Assembly (NCBI RefSeq): GCF_900129425.1
Contig: NZ_LT670817.1
Coordinates: 62,001 to 126,000 of the forward strand
Reading direction: 5' to 3'
Source of the DNA: Bradyrhizobium erythrophlei
GTDB taxonomy: Bacteria > Pseudomonadota > Alphaproteobacteria > Rhizobiales > Xanthobacteraceae
Length of the DNA stretch: 64,000 nucleotides
In this document: in pieces, positions 31,878 to 40,261 of the stretch
Numbering within the stretch: the stretch's first letter is position 1
Layout: each line of letters opens with the position of its first letter
Program-made: the position numbers and the translations under genes
The notes under the pieces: generated by a model
The model's input: the letters and a program-made list of their open reading frames with translations, nothing else
Database searches by the model: none
Told to the model about the DNA's origin: nothing

Positions 31878-32720
31878 TCATGGCCGCCTCTGGTGCGGCT
31901 TTCTCGGCGGAGGCGGGTTGTCGCCGCTGACGGCTTCCGGGTCGAATTTGCGGGTCACCTTGACGGCGCCCTGGCTGATATCGAGCAGCGAGCGGCGGCC
32001 CTCCTCCATGAAGGCGCCGGAACGCTTGTTGAAGCTGTCGGCCAGTTCGCGAATCGACTTCACTTTATGAAAGAGTTCGCCGTCCTCGCCATTCGCCAGG
32101 CCAGGCACGATGTTGTCGATCCTGGCGATGGCGCTGTCGAAGCTGTCGAAGGCACCCTCGGCCTTGCGGATGACGCTGTCGATCGCCTCGCCCTTGCTCG
32201 CCAGCGACGCCGTATAGGTCTCGAAAGAAAGCAGCCCGTCTTTCAGGACCGCCTGATTGTTGACGAGGACGCGGTCGACATTGTGCAGGGTATCGCGGAT
32301 CGATTCCGTCTCGCTCAGATCGGCGGTCAGGGTCGGAACGCCGTCCTCACCCGGCGGCACCGGGGGTGCGGCGGCCGCACCGCCTACCAGCGATATCGCC
32401 GCCACGCCGGTGAGCCCCTGAAATTCAAGCCCGACAACCGTGTCCTTGCGGATCGGGGCGCTGTTGTCCACCCTGGTGAGGACGACGATCTTCCGCGGTG
32501 TTTCGAGCTTCAGGGAGATTACTTCGCCGACCTGAACCCCGTCGAAATTCACCGCGCCACCGTTGTGCAGGCCGCTCGCGGAGCCTTCGAAAATGATGCG
32601 AAGCGGACCTTGCTGCTGGATGCCGTGGATCTTCCGGAACCCGAGAAAGCCAATAAACGCCGCGGCAATGACCGCAAGCGTCGTCGATCCGATCATCAGG
32701 TTGCTGGCCCGCATTTTCAT
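31878..32720 (-). CDS. MCE/MlaD-family protein, orphan
   Basis: A protein of 280 residues. A single N-terminal membrane anchor (ASNLMIGSTTLAVIAAAFIG) is followed by an MCE domain at ~38-115 (GLHNGGAVNFDGVQVGEVIS, then VGLEFQGLTGVAAISLVGG), and a helical C-terminal part. MlaD-like proteins form periplasmic rings that shuttle phospholipids with an MlaEF ABC transporter. No MlaE, MlaF or MlaB partner is in the window, so partners must be encoded elsewhere. A Pro-rich tail (DNPPPPRKPHQRRP) ends the protein. Confidence 0.85.
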   Translation of the reverse strand: MKMRASNLMIGSTTLAVIAAAFIGFLGFRKIHGIQQQGPLRIIFEGSASGLHNGGAVNFDGVQVGEVISLKLETPRKIVVLTRVDNSAPIRKDTVVGLEFQGLTGVAAISLVGGAAAAPPVPPGEDGVPTLTADLSETESIRDTLHNVDRVLVNNQAVLKDGLLSFETYTASLASKGEAIDSVIRKAEGAFDSFDSAIARIDNIVPGLANGEDGELFHKVKSIRELADSFNKRSGAFMEEGRRSLLDISQGAVKVTRKFDPEAVSGDNPPPPRKPHQRRP

Positions 32721-33039
32721 CGCAAGATCCGGCGGCGATAGGCTGGCTAAAGAGGGTTAGCGCGCTTCGCCGTCTTCCGATTGTACGGGCAAAGCCAAGC
32801 CGGCGAAAGGTCAATGCGGCCGGCGGCATCGCATCGCCTGGCCCATGACCGCGATGTCCATGCAGGTGAAGCCGGATCCGGGGATTTCGTCATTGTCGCT
32901 GTCATTGTGGCATACCCGCATCCCATTCTCCCAATGCCAGCCGACGGCCGGATTCTTGACAGCGCCAAAGGGAAGGATAACCCTCGATCGAACTCTTGCT
33001 GCGCGTCGTAGAAGAAAAAATAAAAGCGTTGGAGGACCC
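32721..33039. other. Intergenic region upstream of the phytanoyl-CoA dioxygenase-like gene
   Basis: Divergent spacer between the MCE and dioxygenase genes. No convincing open frame; translations of both strands lack family resemblance. It must contain both promoters, but I cannot place them. Confidence 0.4.
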
Positions 33040-33873
33040 ATGCCGAAATTGCTGAGCGAGGACGAAGTCGCCGGTTATCGCGACCGCGGCTATCATTTCC
33101 CGATCGATGCCTTGAGCGCCAGCGAAGTGGCGGACTTTCGACGCAAGCTCGAGGACTATGAAGCCGCCAGCGGTGGCCCGATCAAGGCCGAGATGCGCCA
33201 TCGCAGTCACGTGCTGTTCGCCTGGATCGACGAAATGATCCGGCATCCGAAAATCCTCGATGCCATGGAGGATCTGCTGGGGCCGAATATCCTGTGCTGG
33301 AACACCAGCTTTTTTATCAAGGAAGCCCGCGATCCCGGTTTTGTCTCCTGGCATCAGGACGCCACCTATTGGGGACTGAGTTCGTCCGATGTGGCGACCG
33401 CCTGGATCGCGATGTCGCCGGCCAACAAGATTTCCGGCTGCATGAAGTTCATCGCCGGGACCCACCAGAGCCAGGTCAAGCACGACGACACCTTCGACCA
33501 GAATAACCTCCTGACCCGAGGACAGGAGATATCGGTCGATGTCGACGAGGCCAAGGCCGTCTATGTGGAATTGAAGCCGGGGCAGGCGTCACTTCATCAC
33601 GTGCTGCTGTTCCACGGATCGGAGCCGAACCGTTCCGACGACCGGCGCATTGGGCTGGCCATCCGCTACATTCCGACCCACCTGAAGCAGGCGGTCGGCG
33701 CGCGCGATTGGGCGACGCTGGTGCGCGGCAAGGATACCTACGGCCACTTTCTGCCCGCCCATGTGCCCAAGCGCGACCTCGAACCGGAAGCGCTGGCCTT
33801 CCACAAGGAAGTGTCGGAGGAGCAGGTCCGCGTGCTCTATCGCGGCACCGGCAAGACCGGCTACCGCGCCTGA
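33040..33873 (+). CDS. Phytanoyl-CoA dioxygenase (PhyH) family oxygenase
   Basis: A protein of 277 residues. A double-stranded beta-helix Fe(II)/2-oxoglutarate oxygenase with the metal triad HxD...H visible as SWHQDATYWG and LFHGSEPNRSDDRR; the following Arg (RRIGLAIRY) would bind 2-oxoglutarate. Family members hydroxylate acyl-CoAs or small metabolites (ectoine, chlorinated compounds and others). GGAGG lies seven bases before ATG 33040, which sets the start against upstream in-frame alternatives. It is a lone plus-strand gene; no pathway neighbours identify the substrate. Confidence 0.88.
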   Translation: MPKLLSEDEVAGYRDRGYHFPIDALSASEVADFRRKLEDYEAASGGPIKAEMRHRSHVLFAWIDEMIRHPKILDAMEDLLGPNILCWNTSFFIKEARDPGFVSWHQDATYWGLSSSDVATAWIAMSPANKISGCMKFIAGTHQSQVKHDDTFDQNNLLTRGQEISVDVDEAKAVYVELKPGQASLHHVLLFHGSEPNRSDDRRIGLAIRYIPTHLKQAVGARDWATLVRGKDTYGHFLPAHVPKRDLEPEALAFHKEVSEEQVRVLYRGTGKTGYRA

Positions 33874-33925
33874 TGGCCGGGCCGCGCCGAATTGAAGTGT
33901 AGCTCTGGCATCGTAGGAAGTGGGC

Positions 33926-34034
33926 TCCCTCTCCCTTGGGAGAGGGTTGGGGTGAGGGGTTGGGGTCCATCGTTAGGCCTTAACCCCTCACCCGGATCGC
34001 TGGAGCGATCCGACCTCTCCCGATGGGAGAGGTG
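33926..34034. repeat. Intergenic palindromic repeat, copy B
   Basis: Hairpins CCCTCTCCC-TT-GGGAGAGGG, GGATCGCT-GG-AGCGATCC and ACCTCTCCC-GAT-GGGAGAGGT, with the shared block TTAACCCCTCACCCGG between them. Same family as 3370-3495, again between convergent genes (dioxygenase and Liv-type ATPase). Confidence 0.8.
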
Positions 34035-34072
34035 ACACCGTGCGTGCGGTGCGCGCGAATCAGACTTCGTCT

Positions 34073-34795
34073 CTACGTCAGCGTCCATTCCTCGGCGCTG
34101 GCGCCGGCCAAAGCCCGCACCCGCGCTTCGTCGGCGGCGAGTTCACGGGCGGTCCCCGAATAGACTACGATGCCGTCATCCAGCACATAGGCGTCGTCGG
34201 CAATCTCCAGGCTCATCCGCGCGTTCTGTTCGACCAGCAGAACGGAAATGCCCTCCGCCTTCATCTGCTGGACGATGCGAAACACTTCGCGCACGATCAG
34301 CGGTGCCAGGCCCTGCGAAGGCTCATCGAGAATCAGAAGCCTTGGATTGAGCAGCAACGCGCGGCCGATCGACAGCATCTCCTGCTCGCCGCCGGAAAGC
34401 TGCCTTCCGCGGTTGTCCTTGCGCTCCTCGAGGCGGGGGAACAGCTGGTAGATTCGCGCGATGGTCCACGGGCCGTCGCGTTCGAGGGGAACCTTGAGGT
34501 TCTCCTCGACGCTGAGGTTGGCGAAGATACGCCGGCCTTCGGGCACATAGCCCACGCCCTGGGCTGCGATGCGGAAGGTCGGCCAGCGCGTGGTGTCCTC
34601 GCCGAAGATCGTGATCTTGCCTTCGCGCGCCGGGGTCAGGCCCATCAGGCTTCGCAGCGTCGTGGTCTTGCCGGCGCCGTTGCGTCCCAGCAGCGCGGTG
34701 ATTTTGCCCTCGGCCACCTCAAGGCTGACGCCATGCAGGATATGGCTCTTGCCGTAATAGGTGTGGAGGCCCTCGGCGGTCAGTGCTGCGGTCAT
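34073..34795 (-). CDS. Liv-type ABC transporter ATP-binding protein (LivF family)
   Basis: A protein of 240 residues. Opening LTAEGLHTYYGKSHILHGVS, Walker A GRNGAGKTTTLRSLMG, signature QLSGGEQEMLSIGRAL, Walker B LLILDEPSQGLAP and switch region VLLVEQNARM are all LivF-like. It is the last gene of a Liv-type operon transcribed leftwards and overlaps the LivG-like gene by four bases (ATGA). The transported compound is not necessarily an amino acid; see the binding proteins. Confidence 0.92.
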   Translation of the reverse strand: MTAALTAEGLHTYYGKSHILHGVSLEVAEGKITALLGRNGAGKTTTLRSLMGLTPAREGKITIFGEDTTRWPTFRIAAQGVGYVPEGRRIFANLSVEENLKVPLERDGPWTIARIYQLFPRLEERKDNRGRQLSGGEQEMLSIGRALLLNPRLLILDEPSQGLAPLIVREVFRIVQQMKAEGISVLLVEQNARMSLEIADDAYVLDDGIVVYSGTARELAADEARVRALAGASAEEWTLT

Positions 34796-35541
34796 GCGGC
34801 ATTACCGAGATAGGCGGCCTGCACGGCCTCGTTGGCGGCGATCTCCTGCGGCGTGCCCTGCGCCAGCATTCTGCCCTGGTCGAGCACGCAGATGCGGTCG
34901 GCGAGATGAAACACCACGCGCATATCGTGTTCGATCAGCACGATGGTGTAGTTGCTGTCGCGGTGCAGCCTTCGGATCAGCTGGGTGATCTGGTAGGTTT
35001 CCTGATCGCCCATCCCGGCGGTCGGTTCGTCGAGCAGGAGCAAATGCGGCTTCAAGGCCAGCGCCATGGCGATCTCGGCGGCGCGCTGATCGCCGTGCGC
35101 GAGTTCGCCGACCAGCCTGCCCCTCTTGGTTTCCAGCGACACCAATTTCAGCGTCTCCTCGATGCTGGCATGGATTTTTTCCGTCTCCGCACGGTTGATC
35201 CAGGGCCGCAGGCGATATCCGCCGGCAACTTCGGCGGCGATGCGAACGTTTTCGAACACGGTGAGTTCGGGGAAAATCTCGGTAATCTGGAAGGTCCGGG
35301 CCATGCCGAGCGTGACGCGTTCATGCGTGGACAGTCGGGTAATGTCACGGCCGTCGAAGGTGATGTTACCCGAGGTCGGTGGAAAAAATCCGCTGATCAG
35401 GTTGAAGAAGGTGGTCTTGCCGGCGCCGTTCGGCCCGATGATCGCGCACATCTCTCCCTTCGCCACGTTGAGCGAGACGTCACGCACCGCCACCAGGTTG
35501 CCGAATCTCTTGGTGACGTTGTTGATTTCGAGAACGTTCAT
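34792..35541 (-). CDS. Liv-type ABC transporter ATP-binding protein (LivG family)
   Basis: A protein of 249 residues starting MNVLEINNVTKRFGNLVAVR. Walker A is GPNGAGKTTFFNLISG, the signature-like region is ELAHGDQRAAEIAMAL, Walker B is LLLLDEPTAGM, and the switch His lies in LIEHDMRVVF. The same frame is open far upstream (to 35973), but that stretch is a shadow of the LivM-like gene. The start at 35541 gives a four-base overlap with that gene, as for the other members of this operon. Confidence 0.92.
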   Translation of the reverse strand: MNVLEINNVTKRFGNLVAVRDVSLNVAKGEMCAIIGPNGAGKTTFFNLISGFFPPTSGNITFDGRDITRLSTHERVTLGMARTFQITEIFPELTVFENVRIAAEVAGGYRLRPWINRAETEKIHASIEETLKLVSLETKRGRLVGELAHGDQRAAEIAMALALKPHLLLLDEPTAGMGDQETYQITQLIRRLHRDSNYTIVLIEHDMRVVFHLADRICVLDQGRMLAQGTPQEIAANEAVQAAYLGNAA

Positions 35542-36491
35542 GCCTTGCTCCGCTGAATGAAGCCAAGCAGGCCCCGTGGGAAAAACAGCACCACCAGCAC
35601 GAACAGCAGCCCGACGAACGACATCCAGTTGACGGTGATACTGGACAGATAATCCTGCAGCACCACGAACACGGCGGCGCCGAGCAGCGGCCCCCAGAAG
35701 CTGCGCATCCCGCCCATCACGGCCATCATCACGAAATCGCCGGACTGGCTGTAGTGCAGGCCGCGCGGATCGGCGAAATTGTTGACGAGCGCATAGAGCG
35801 CGCCGGCAAATCCCATGAAGAAGCAGGACAATGTGAAGGCAATCCAGATGTGTCGTTCGACGGGAATGCCGAGAAAGCGGGAGCGGCGCTCGTTCTCGCG
35901 GATCGCAATCATGGTGCGGCCGAACGGCGAGCGCAGGATGAATCCCATCGCGCCGACCGCCAGTGCAAAGCAAAACAACACGAAGAAGTAGAAATTGTTG
36001 GCGCTGGAGAGAATGTCGAGCTGGAACAGGCCGAAGTCGAGCGGCTGGCGCGAGAAGCCGCGCAGGCCATCGTCACCGCCGGTCAGCGAGCTCCATTGAA
36101 AGGCGATGTAGTAAAACACCTGGCCGAATGCGATCGTCACCATGGCGAAATAGACGCCGCGCCGCCGCACGATCAGCGTGCCGAGGATGGCGCCGCAGAG
36201 ACCGCCCAGCAGCATTCCCGCGACCAGCGCGAGCGGCGTGCTGGCCGCCAGGAACTTCAGCGTCAGCCCGGCGCCATAGGCGCCAAGGCCGAAATACGCG
36301 GCGTGACCGAACGACAGCACGCCGGTAAATCCCAATAGGAAATTCAGCGACATCGCCGCCAGTCCGAGCACAAGGACTCGCGTCGCGAGCGCGGTGTACC
36401 CGCCGAGCGGCACCATCCAGTAGGGCGCGAATATCAAAGCTGTCCAGATCGCCGCGAGGACGATCAGCTTGCGGGTTTGTTCGGCGCTCAA
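35538..36491 (-). CDS. Liv-type ABC transporter permease (LivM family)
   Basis: A protein of 317 residues with about eight to ten membrane spans. The conserved segment LNFLLGFTGVLSFGHAAYFGLGAYGAGL and FGRTMIAIRENERRSRFLGI mark LivM. It forms the membrane channel with the LivH-like permease. It overlaps both neighbours by four bases, so the four transporter genes are tightly coupled. It lacks the extra loop that marks the UrtC permease at 19321. Confidence 0.92.
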   Translation of the reverse strand: MSAEQTRKLIVLAAIWTALIFAPYWMVPLGGYTALATRVLVLGLAAMSLNFLLGFTGVLSFGHAAYFGLGAYGAGLTLKFLAASTPLALVAGMLLGGLCGAILGTLIVRRRGVYFAMVTIAFGQVFYYIAFQWSSLTGGDDGLRGFSRQPLDFGLFQLDILSSANNFYFFVLFCFALAVGAMGFILRSPFGRTMIAIRENERRSRFLGIPVERHIWIAFTLSCFFMGFAGALYALVNNFADPRGLHYSQSGDFVMMAVMGGMRSFWGPLLGAAVFVVLQDYLSSITVNWMSFVGLLFVLVVLFFPRGLLGFIQRSKA

Positions 36492-37357
36492 CTCATCATT
36501 CCTTCTTCGCCGAATAATCCGCGCGGGCGCACCAAAAGGACCACCGCCATCATGACGTAGATCACCGCCTCGCTGGCTGCCGGGAAAAACACCGCCGTCA
36601 ATCCCGATGCGACCCCGATCAGCAGGCCGCCGATCAGCGTCCCCGGCAGGCTGCCGATGCCGCCGACGATGATGGCGATGAAGCTCGGCATCAAAAGCCC
36701 GGTGCCCATGGTCGGCTCAAGGCCTAATTGCCCGGCCGCGAGAACGCCGCTGAGACCGGCCAGAAAAATGCCGACCGCAAAATTGAGCGAGCGCAGCATT
36801 TGCACGTTGATTCCGAGCGCCGCGACGGTGTCGAGGTCAAGCGTGCCGGCCCGGATGCGAATGCCCAGTCGGGTGTAGCGCAGCAGCAGGAACAGCAATG
36901 TCACGGCAATCATCACCACGGCCACCATGAACAGCCGATAGCCGGTGATGAAAAACAGTTCATTGCTCAGTGGCTGCGCCAGAAACTCCGGAATGGTGAC
37001 CGGCTTGCCCTGCGGGCCAAAGATGAATCGGGTGCCATCCTCGATCATGAACGCGAGGCCGAAGGTGAGCAGCAGGCTATAGAGCGGATCGCGTCCATAG
37101 AGCGGTCGGATCAGCACCCGCTCGACCGCGAGCCCGATGACCGCCGTCAATGGCGGCGCCAGCAGCAGCGCGCCCCAAAAGCCGATATAGGGCGTGATGG
37201 TGTAGGCGATGTAGCCGCCGATGACGAGAAATCCGCCATGGGCGAAATTGATCACGTTGCTCAAATTGAGAATGAGAGACAGCCCGAGCGCCATCAACAC
37301 ATAGAAGGCGCCGATGATCAGCCCGTTGGTGACGTTAAACAGCAGAAGTTGCGCCAT
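36488..37357 (-). CDS. Liv-type ABC transporter permease (LivH family)
   Basis: A protein of 289 residues. VTNGLIIGAFYVLMALGLSL, NLSNVINFAHGGFLVIGGYIAY and VVGGIGSLPGT-like IIVGGIGSLPGTLIGG are typical of LivH. First of the four tightly overlapping membrane and ATPase genes; the two binding-protein genes lie upstream on the same strand, separated from it by a 92-base gap with a hairpin. Confidence 0.92.
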   Translation of the reverse strand: MAQLLLFNVTNGLIIGAFYVLMALGLSLILNLSNVINFAHGGFLVIGGYIAYTITPYIGFWGALLLAPPLTAVIGLAVERVLIRPLYGRDPLYSLLLTFGLAFMIEDGTRFIFGPQGKPVTIPEFLAQPLSNELFFITGYRLFMVAVVMIAVTLLFLLLRYTRLGIRIRAGTLDLDTVAALGINVQMLRSLNFAVGIFLAGLSGVLAAGQLGLEPTMGTGLLMPSFIAIIVGGIGSLPGTLIGGLLIGVASGLTAVFFPAASEAVIYVMMAVVLLVRPRGLFGEEGMMS

Positions 37358-37389
37358 AAATCACCGAGATGGAAACATGCATCTGATCC

Positions 37390-37421
37390 GGGAGGCACCT
37401 CTTGCAAGGTTGCTGCCTCCC
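37390..37421 (-). other. Hairpin between binding-protein gene and livH-like permease
   Basis: GGGAGGCA (37390-37397) pairs with TGCCTCCC (37414-37421), and a smaller CCT...AGG pair forms inside the loop. No T-tract on the minus strand, so an mRNA-stabilising or partial-termination role between a highly expressed binding protein and the permease is more likely than a full stop. Confidence 0.55.
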
Positions 37422-37449
37422 GTATCCCTGGGAAATTGCGGACGTTAGG

Positions 37450-38712
37450 TTACGCCGGCCACTGAATGGTGCAGCCGGTTTCGCTGACAGCGGGTGCAGT
37501 CTTGTCGCCCGGCACCACTTCATCGACGCGGTACAGATCTTCCGGATCGTCCTTGCCTTTCGACTGCGCCTCGCCGACGAAGGCGGACGTCATCAATTGG
37601 TGATCGCCCTTGCGGTAGTAGCACTTGTTCGGCTGCAGCTTGACGTCGTCGGGCAGTTCGAAGTTTTCCAGTCCGGCAGCGAGCTTGACCGCGTCGAGGG
37701 TTTTCTCCTGGTTCGCAATCAGCGCAAAGGACATGGCCGAAGCGTAGCCGAACCAGTGCCGCGCGGTCGGCACATTGCCGTTGTTGACCTTGCGGATGTC
37801 GGCGACGAATTTGTCGACGCCGGGAACGCCGGGCTGCTTCCAGTACCATTCGAACATCCAGATCCCGATCCGTGCCTCCGGCGGCAGCGCGGCCAGCGAT
37901 TCCAGTTCCTGCTGCGTTCCCGCGACATGGATCTGCTTGTTGAGGCCGAACTGGACCACCTGCTTGAGGCAGTTGATCATGTCGGAGCCCTGCACCAGCA
38001 GGATCATCACGTCGGGATTTGCCGCCCGTGCCTTGATCAGGTAGGCGGAGAAGTCGGTGGTGCCGAGCGGCGTCAGCTCGTTGCCGGTAACGGTGCCGCC
38101 GAGCTTTTTCAGATCGTCGGTGCAGGCGTCATACAGCGTATGGCCGAAGGCGTAGTCGGGCGTGATGAAGTGCCACTTCTTGCCGTACTTGCTGTACAGC
38201 ACGCTCGATACCGAATTCGCTTCCATCCGCGTGGTGTTGCAGACGCGGAACACGTTCCACTTGCAGTCCTTGCCGGTGATCGAATCGGTGTGGCCGCCGG
38301 AAACAATGTGCAGGATTTTCTTTTCGGCGGTGACCTGGGCGATCGCGGCCGCGACGCCCGAATTGACGTCGCCGATCATGAAGGTGACCTGATCCCGCTC
38401 GATCAGCTTGCGCGCCTTTTGCACGCCGGTGCCGACATCATTGGCGGAATCTTCCACCAGCAGTTCGACCTGGCGGCCGAGAATGCCGCCCTTGGCGTTC
38501 ATCTGTTCGACGGCGAGCTTGGCCCCCATCACCTCGTTGCCGGCAGGCGCCGCGTAGACGCCGGTGAGAGGATCGACCATGCCGATCCGGATCGGCGTCT
38601 CGCCGCGGGCCTGGATGATGAAGGGTGATGCCACCTGGAAGGCGCCCAGCGCCGCGGCGCCCTTGATCAGCGTACGACGATTGAATTTCGGGTTGAAAGC
38701 CTGCGAAGTCAT
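37450..38712 (-). CDS. Liv-type ABC transporter substrate-binding protein, paralogue 1
   Basis: A protein of 420 residues. A twin-arginine export signal, NRRTLIKGAAALGAFQVASP, precedes the mature start near ARGETPIRIGMVDPLTG. The type I periplasmic fold shows EDSANDVGTGVQKARKLIER, HIVSGGHTDSITGKDCKW and YAFGHTLYDAC. AGGGAGAAC precedes the ATG. It is closely related to the product of 38801-40054; both end in QWPA and share the disulfide-like Cys in GCTIQ/GCKIQ. The ligand is unknown; the nearby ring-cleaving dioxygenase suggests an aromatic or aliphatic acid. Confidence 0.9.
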   Translation of the reverse strand: MTSQAFNPKFNRRTLIKGAAALGAFQVASPFIIQARGETPIRIGMVDPLTGVYAAPAGNEVMGAKLAVEQMNAKGGILGRQVELLVEDSANDVGTGVQKARKLIERDQVTFMIGDVNSGVAAAIAQVTAEKKILHIVSGGHTDSITGKDCKWNVFRVCNTTRMEANSVSSVLYSKYGKKWHFITPDYAFGHTLYDACTDDLKKLGGTVTGNELTPLGTTDFSAYLIKARAANPDVMILLVQGSDMINCLKQVVQFGLNKQIHVAGTQQELESLAALPPEARIGIWMFEWYWKQPGVPGVDKFVADIRKVNNGNVPTARHWFGYASAMSFALIANQEKTLDAVKLAAGLENFELPDDVKLQPNKCYYRKGDHQLMTSAFVGEAQSKGKDDPEDLYRVDEVVPGDKTAPAVSETGCTIQWPA

Positions 38713-38758
38713 GAGTTCTCCCTGGTGGATCGTTGATTTTCTTCTCGGCTATGTCGGT

Positions 38759-38786
38759 TCGCCCGGCGCGTGGAGGCACCGGGCGC
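38759..38786 (-). other. Hairpin between the two binding-protein genes
   Basis: GCCCGG (38761-38766) pairs with CCGGGC (38779-38784) in the 88-base gap. Similar in position and likely role to the hairpin at 37390-37421. Confidence 0.4.
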
Positions 38787-38800
38787 CACTTCGTCGTGGC

Positions 38801-40054
38801 TCAGGCCGGCCACTGGATCTTGCAGCCGGTGTCTTCGGCCGGTCCGGCGGCTTTTTCGCCGGGTATGGGGTTTTTCACCGTGAACATGTTGTCCGGATCG
38901 CCCTGCGGCGGATGCGCCTCGCCGACAAACACGGTGCTCATCAATTCGTGGTCGCCGGCGCGGAACGCAGGTGCGCCCGGCTGCAACGCAACCTCCGGCG
39001 GCAGCTTGAACCCGGCAAGCGCATGCGCCAGTTTTGGAGCGTCAAGCGTCTTTTCCTGGTTTGCGATGAGCGCCAGCGTCTGCACCGATGCGTAGCCGAA
39101 CCAGTTACGGGCGGTCGCTGCGGCACCCGTAATTTTCTTGATCGAGGCGTTGAACTCGGCGACATGCGGCACGCCGGGCTGGTCCCACCACCACTCCATG
39201 GTCCACCATCCGACGCGCGCGCCATCGGGCACGGCGCGGATGCTCTCGAGCTCGAACAGGGTGCCGCCGACCGCCATCTGCTTGTCGAGGCCGAACTGGA
39301 CGAACTGCTTGAGGCTTGAAACCTGGTCGCCGCCGCCCATCACGTTGATCAGCACCTGCGGGCCGTAGGCCTTGGCCTGGATCAGGTAGGCCGAATAATC
39401 TGCCGTGCCCAGCGGGACGAGTGCGCCTGAGGACGTGCCGCCGGCGGCTTTCAGGAGCTTTTCGAAGCCGGCCTGGACCGAATGGCCATAGGCGTAATCC
39501 GGAGTCAGGAAGTACCACTTCTTGCCGAATTTCTCCATTAGCGTGGAAGCGATGGCGTTGGCATCCATGGAAGTGGAGTTGCAGATCCGGAATACGTTCC
39601 ACGAGCAATTGGCGCCGGTGATCGGATCGGTGTGGCCGCCCGAGACGATATGGAGCACCTTCTTTTCGCTGGTGACCTGCGCCATCGCGATCGCGATGCC
39701 GGAATTGACGTCGCCGATGATGAAGCTCACCTGGTCGCGTTCGATCAGCTTGCGGGTCTTCTGCACGCCGGTGCCGACGTCGTTGGCGGAGTCTTCGACC
39801 AGCAGCTCGACCGGCCTGCCGAGAATGCCGCCCTTCTTGTTGATCTCCTCGGCGGCGAATTTCGCTCCCACCACCTCGCTCTGTGCGATCGCGGCATAAA
39901 CCCCGGTCAGCGGATCGACCATTCCGATCCGCACCGGCGTTTCGCCGCGGGCTTTGATGATGAAGGGGGATGAAAATTGCACCGCAGCAAGCGCGGCGCT
40001 GGTCTTCAGAATAGTCCGCCGATCAACCGGCCAGGACCGTCGCGGGGTATCCAT
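38801..40054 (-). CDS. Liv-type ABC transporter substrate-binding protein, paralogue 2
   Basis: A protein of 417 residues with a twin-arginine signal (DRRTILKTSAALAAVQFSSP) and a mature start at ARGETPVRIGMVDPLTG. It has the same fold and landmark segments as paralogue 1 (EDSANDVGTGVQKTRKLIER, HIVSGGHTDPITGANCSW, YAYGHSVQAG). The two genes look like a tandem duplication followed by divergence. GGGAGGAC precedes the ATG. Two binding proteins with one permease set may broaden the range of substrates. Confidence 0.9.
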   Translation of the reverse strand: MDTPRRSWPVDRRTILKTSAALAAVQFSSPFIIKARGETPVRIGMVDPLTGVYAAIAQSEVVGAKFAAEEINKKGGILGRPVELLVEDSANDVGTGVQKTRKLIERDQVSFIIGDVNSGIAIAMAQVTSEKKVLHIVSGGHTDPITGANCSWNVFRICNSTSMDANAIASTLMEKFGKKWYFLTPDYAYGHSVQAGFEKLLKAAGGTSSGALVPLGTADYSAYLIQAKAYGPQVLINVMGGGDQVSSLKQFVQFGLDKQMAVGGTLFELESIRAVPDGARVGWWTMEWWWDQPGVPHVAEFNASIKKITGAAATARNWFGYASVQTLALIANQEKTLDAPKLAHALAGFKLPPEVALQPGAPAFRAGDHELMSTVFVGEAHPPQGDPDNMFTVKNPIPGEKAAGPAEDTGCKIQWPA

Positions 40055-40130
40055 ATTGTCCTCCCAGACAAGGTGATGTGTCTTCAGACAGGCATTCTTC
40101 GATGCCCTTTCGGCCGGGAGCGTAACCTGT

Positions 40131-40160
40131 CCGGGTTGCCTTTGCCAATGATGAACCCGG
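40131..40160. promoter_or_regulatory. Dyad in the leader of the Liv-type operon
   Basis: CCGGGTT (40131-40137) is mirrored by AACCCGG (40154-40160) about 80 bases upstream of paralogue 2. It could be the end of the dioxygenase transcript or an operator; nothing distinguishes these. Confidence 0.3.
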
Positions 40161-40261
40161 GAAAATCCTGCAACCTTCGACCTAGATGTGGTCTGCTCTC
40201 AGAACATGCCGTCGGCTTTAGGCCCGCCCAGACACGAACATTCCAACCCGCATGGCCGCTT

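Noticed and set aside
35542..35973. N-terminal extension of the LivG-like frame
   Set aside because: The stretch is out-of-frame LivM coding sequence; the real start at 35541 gives the four-base overlap shared by all genes in the operon.
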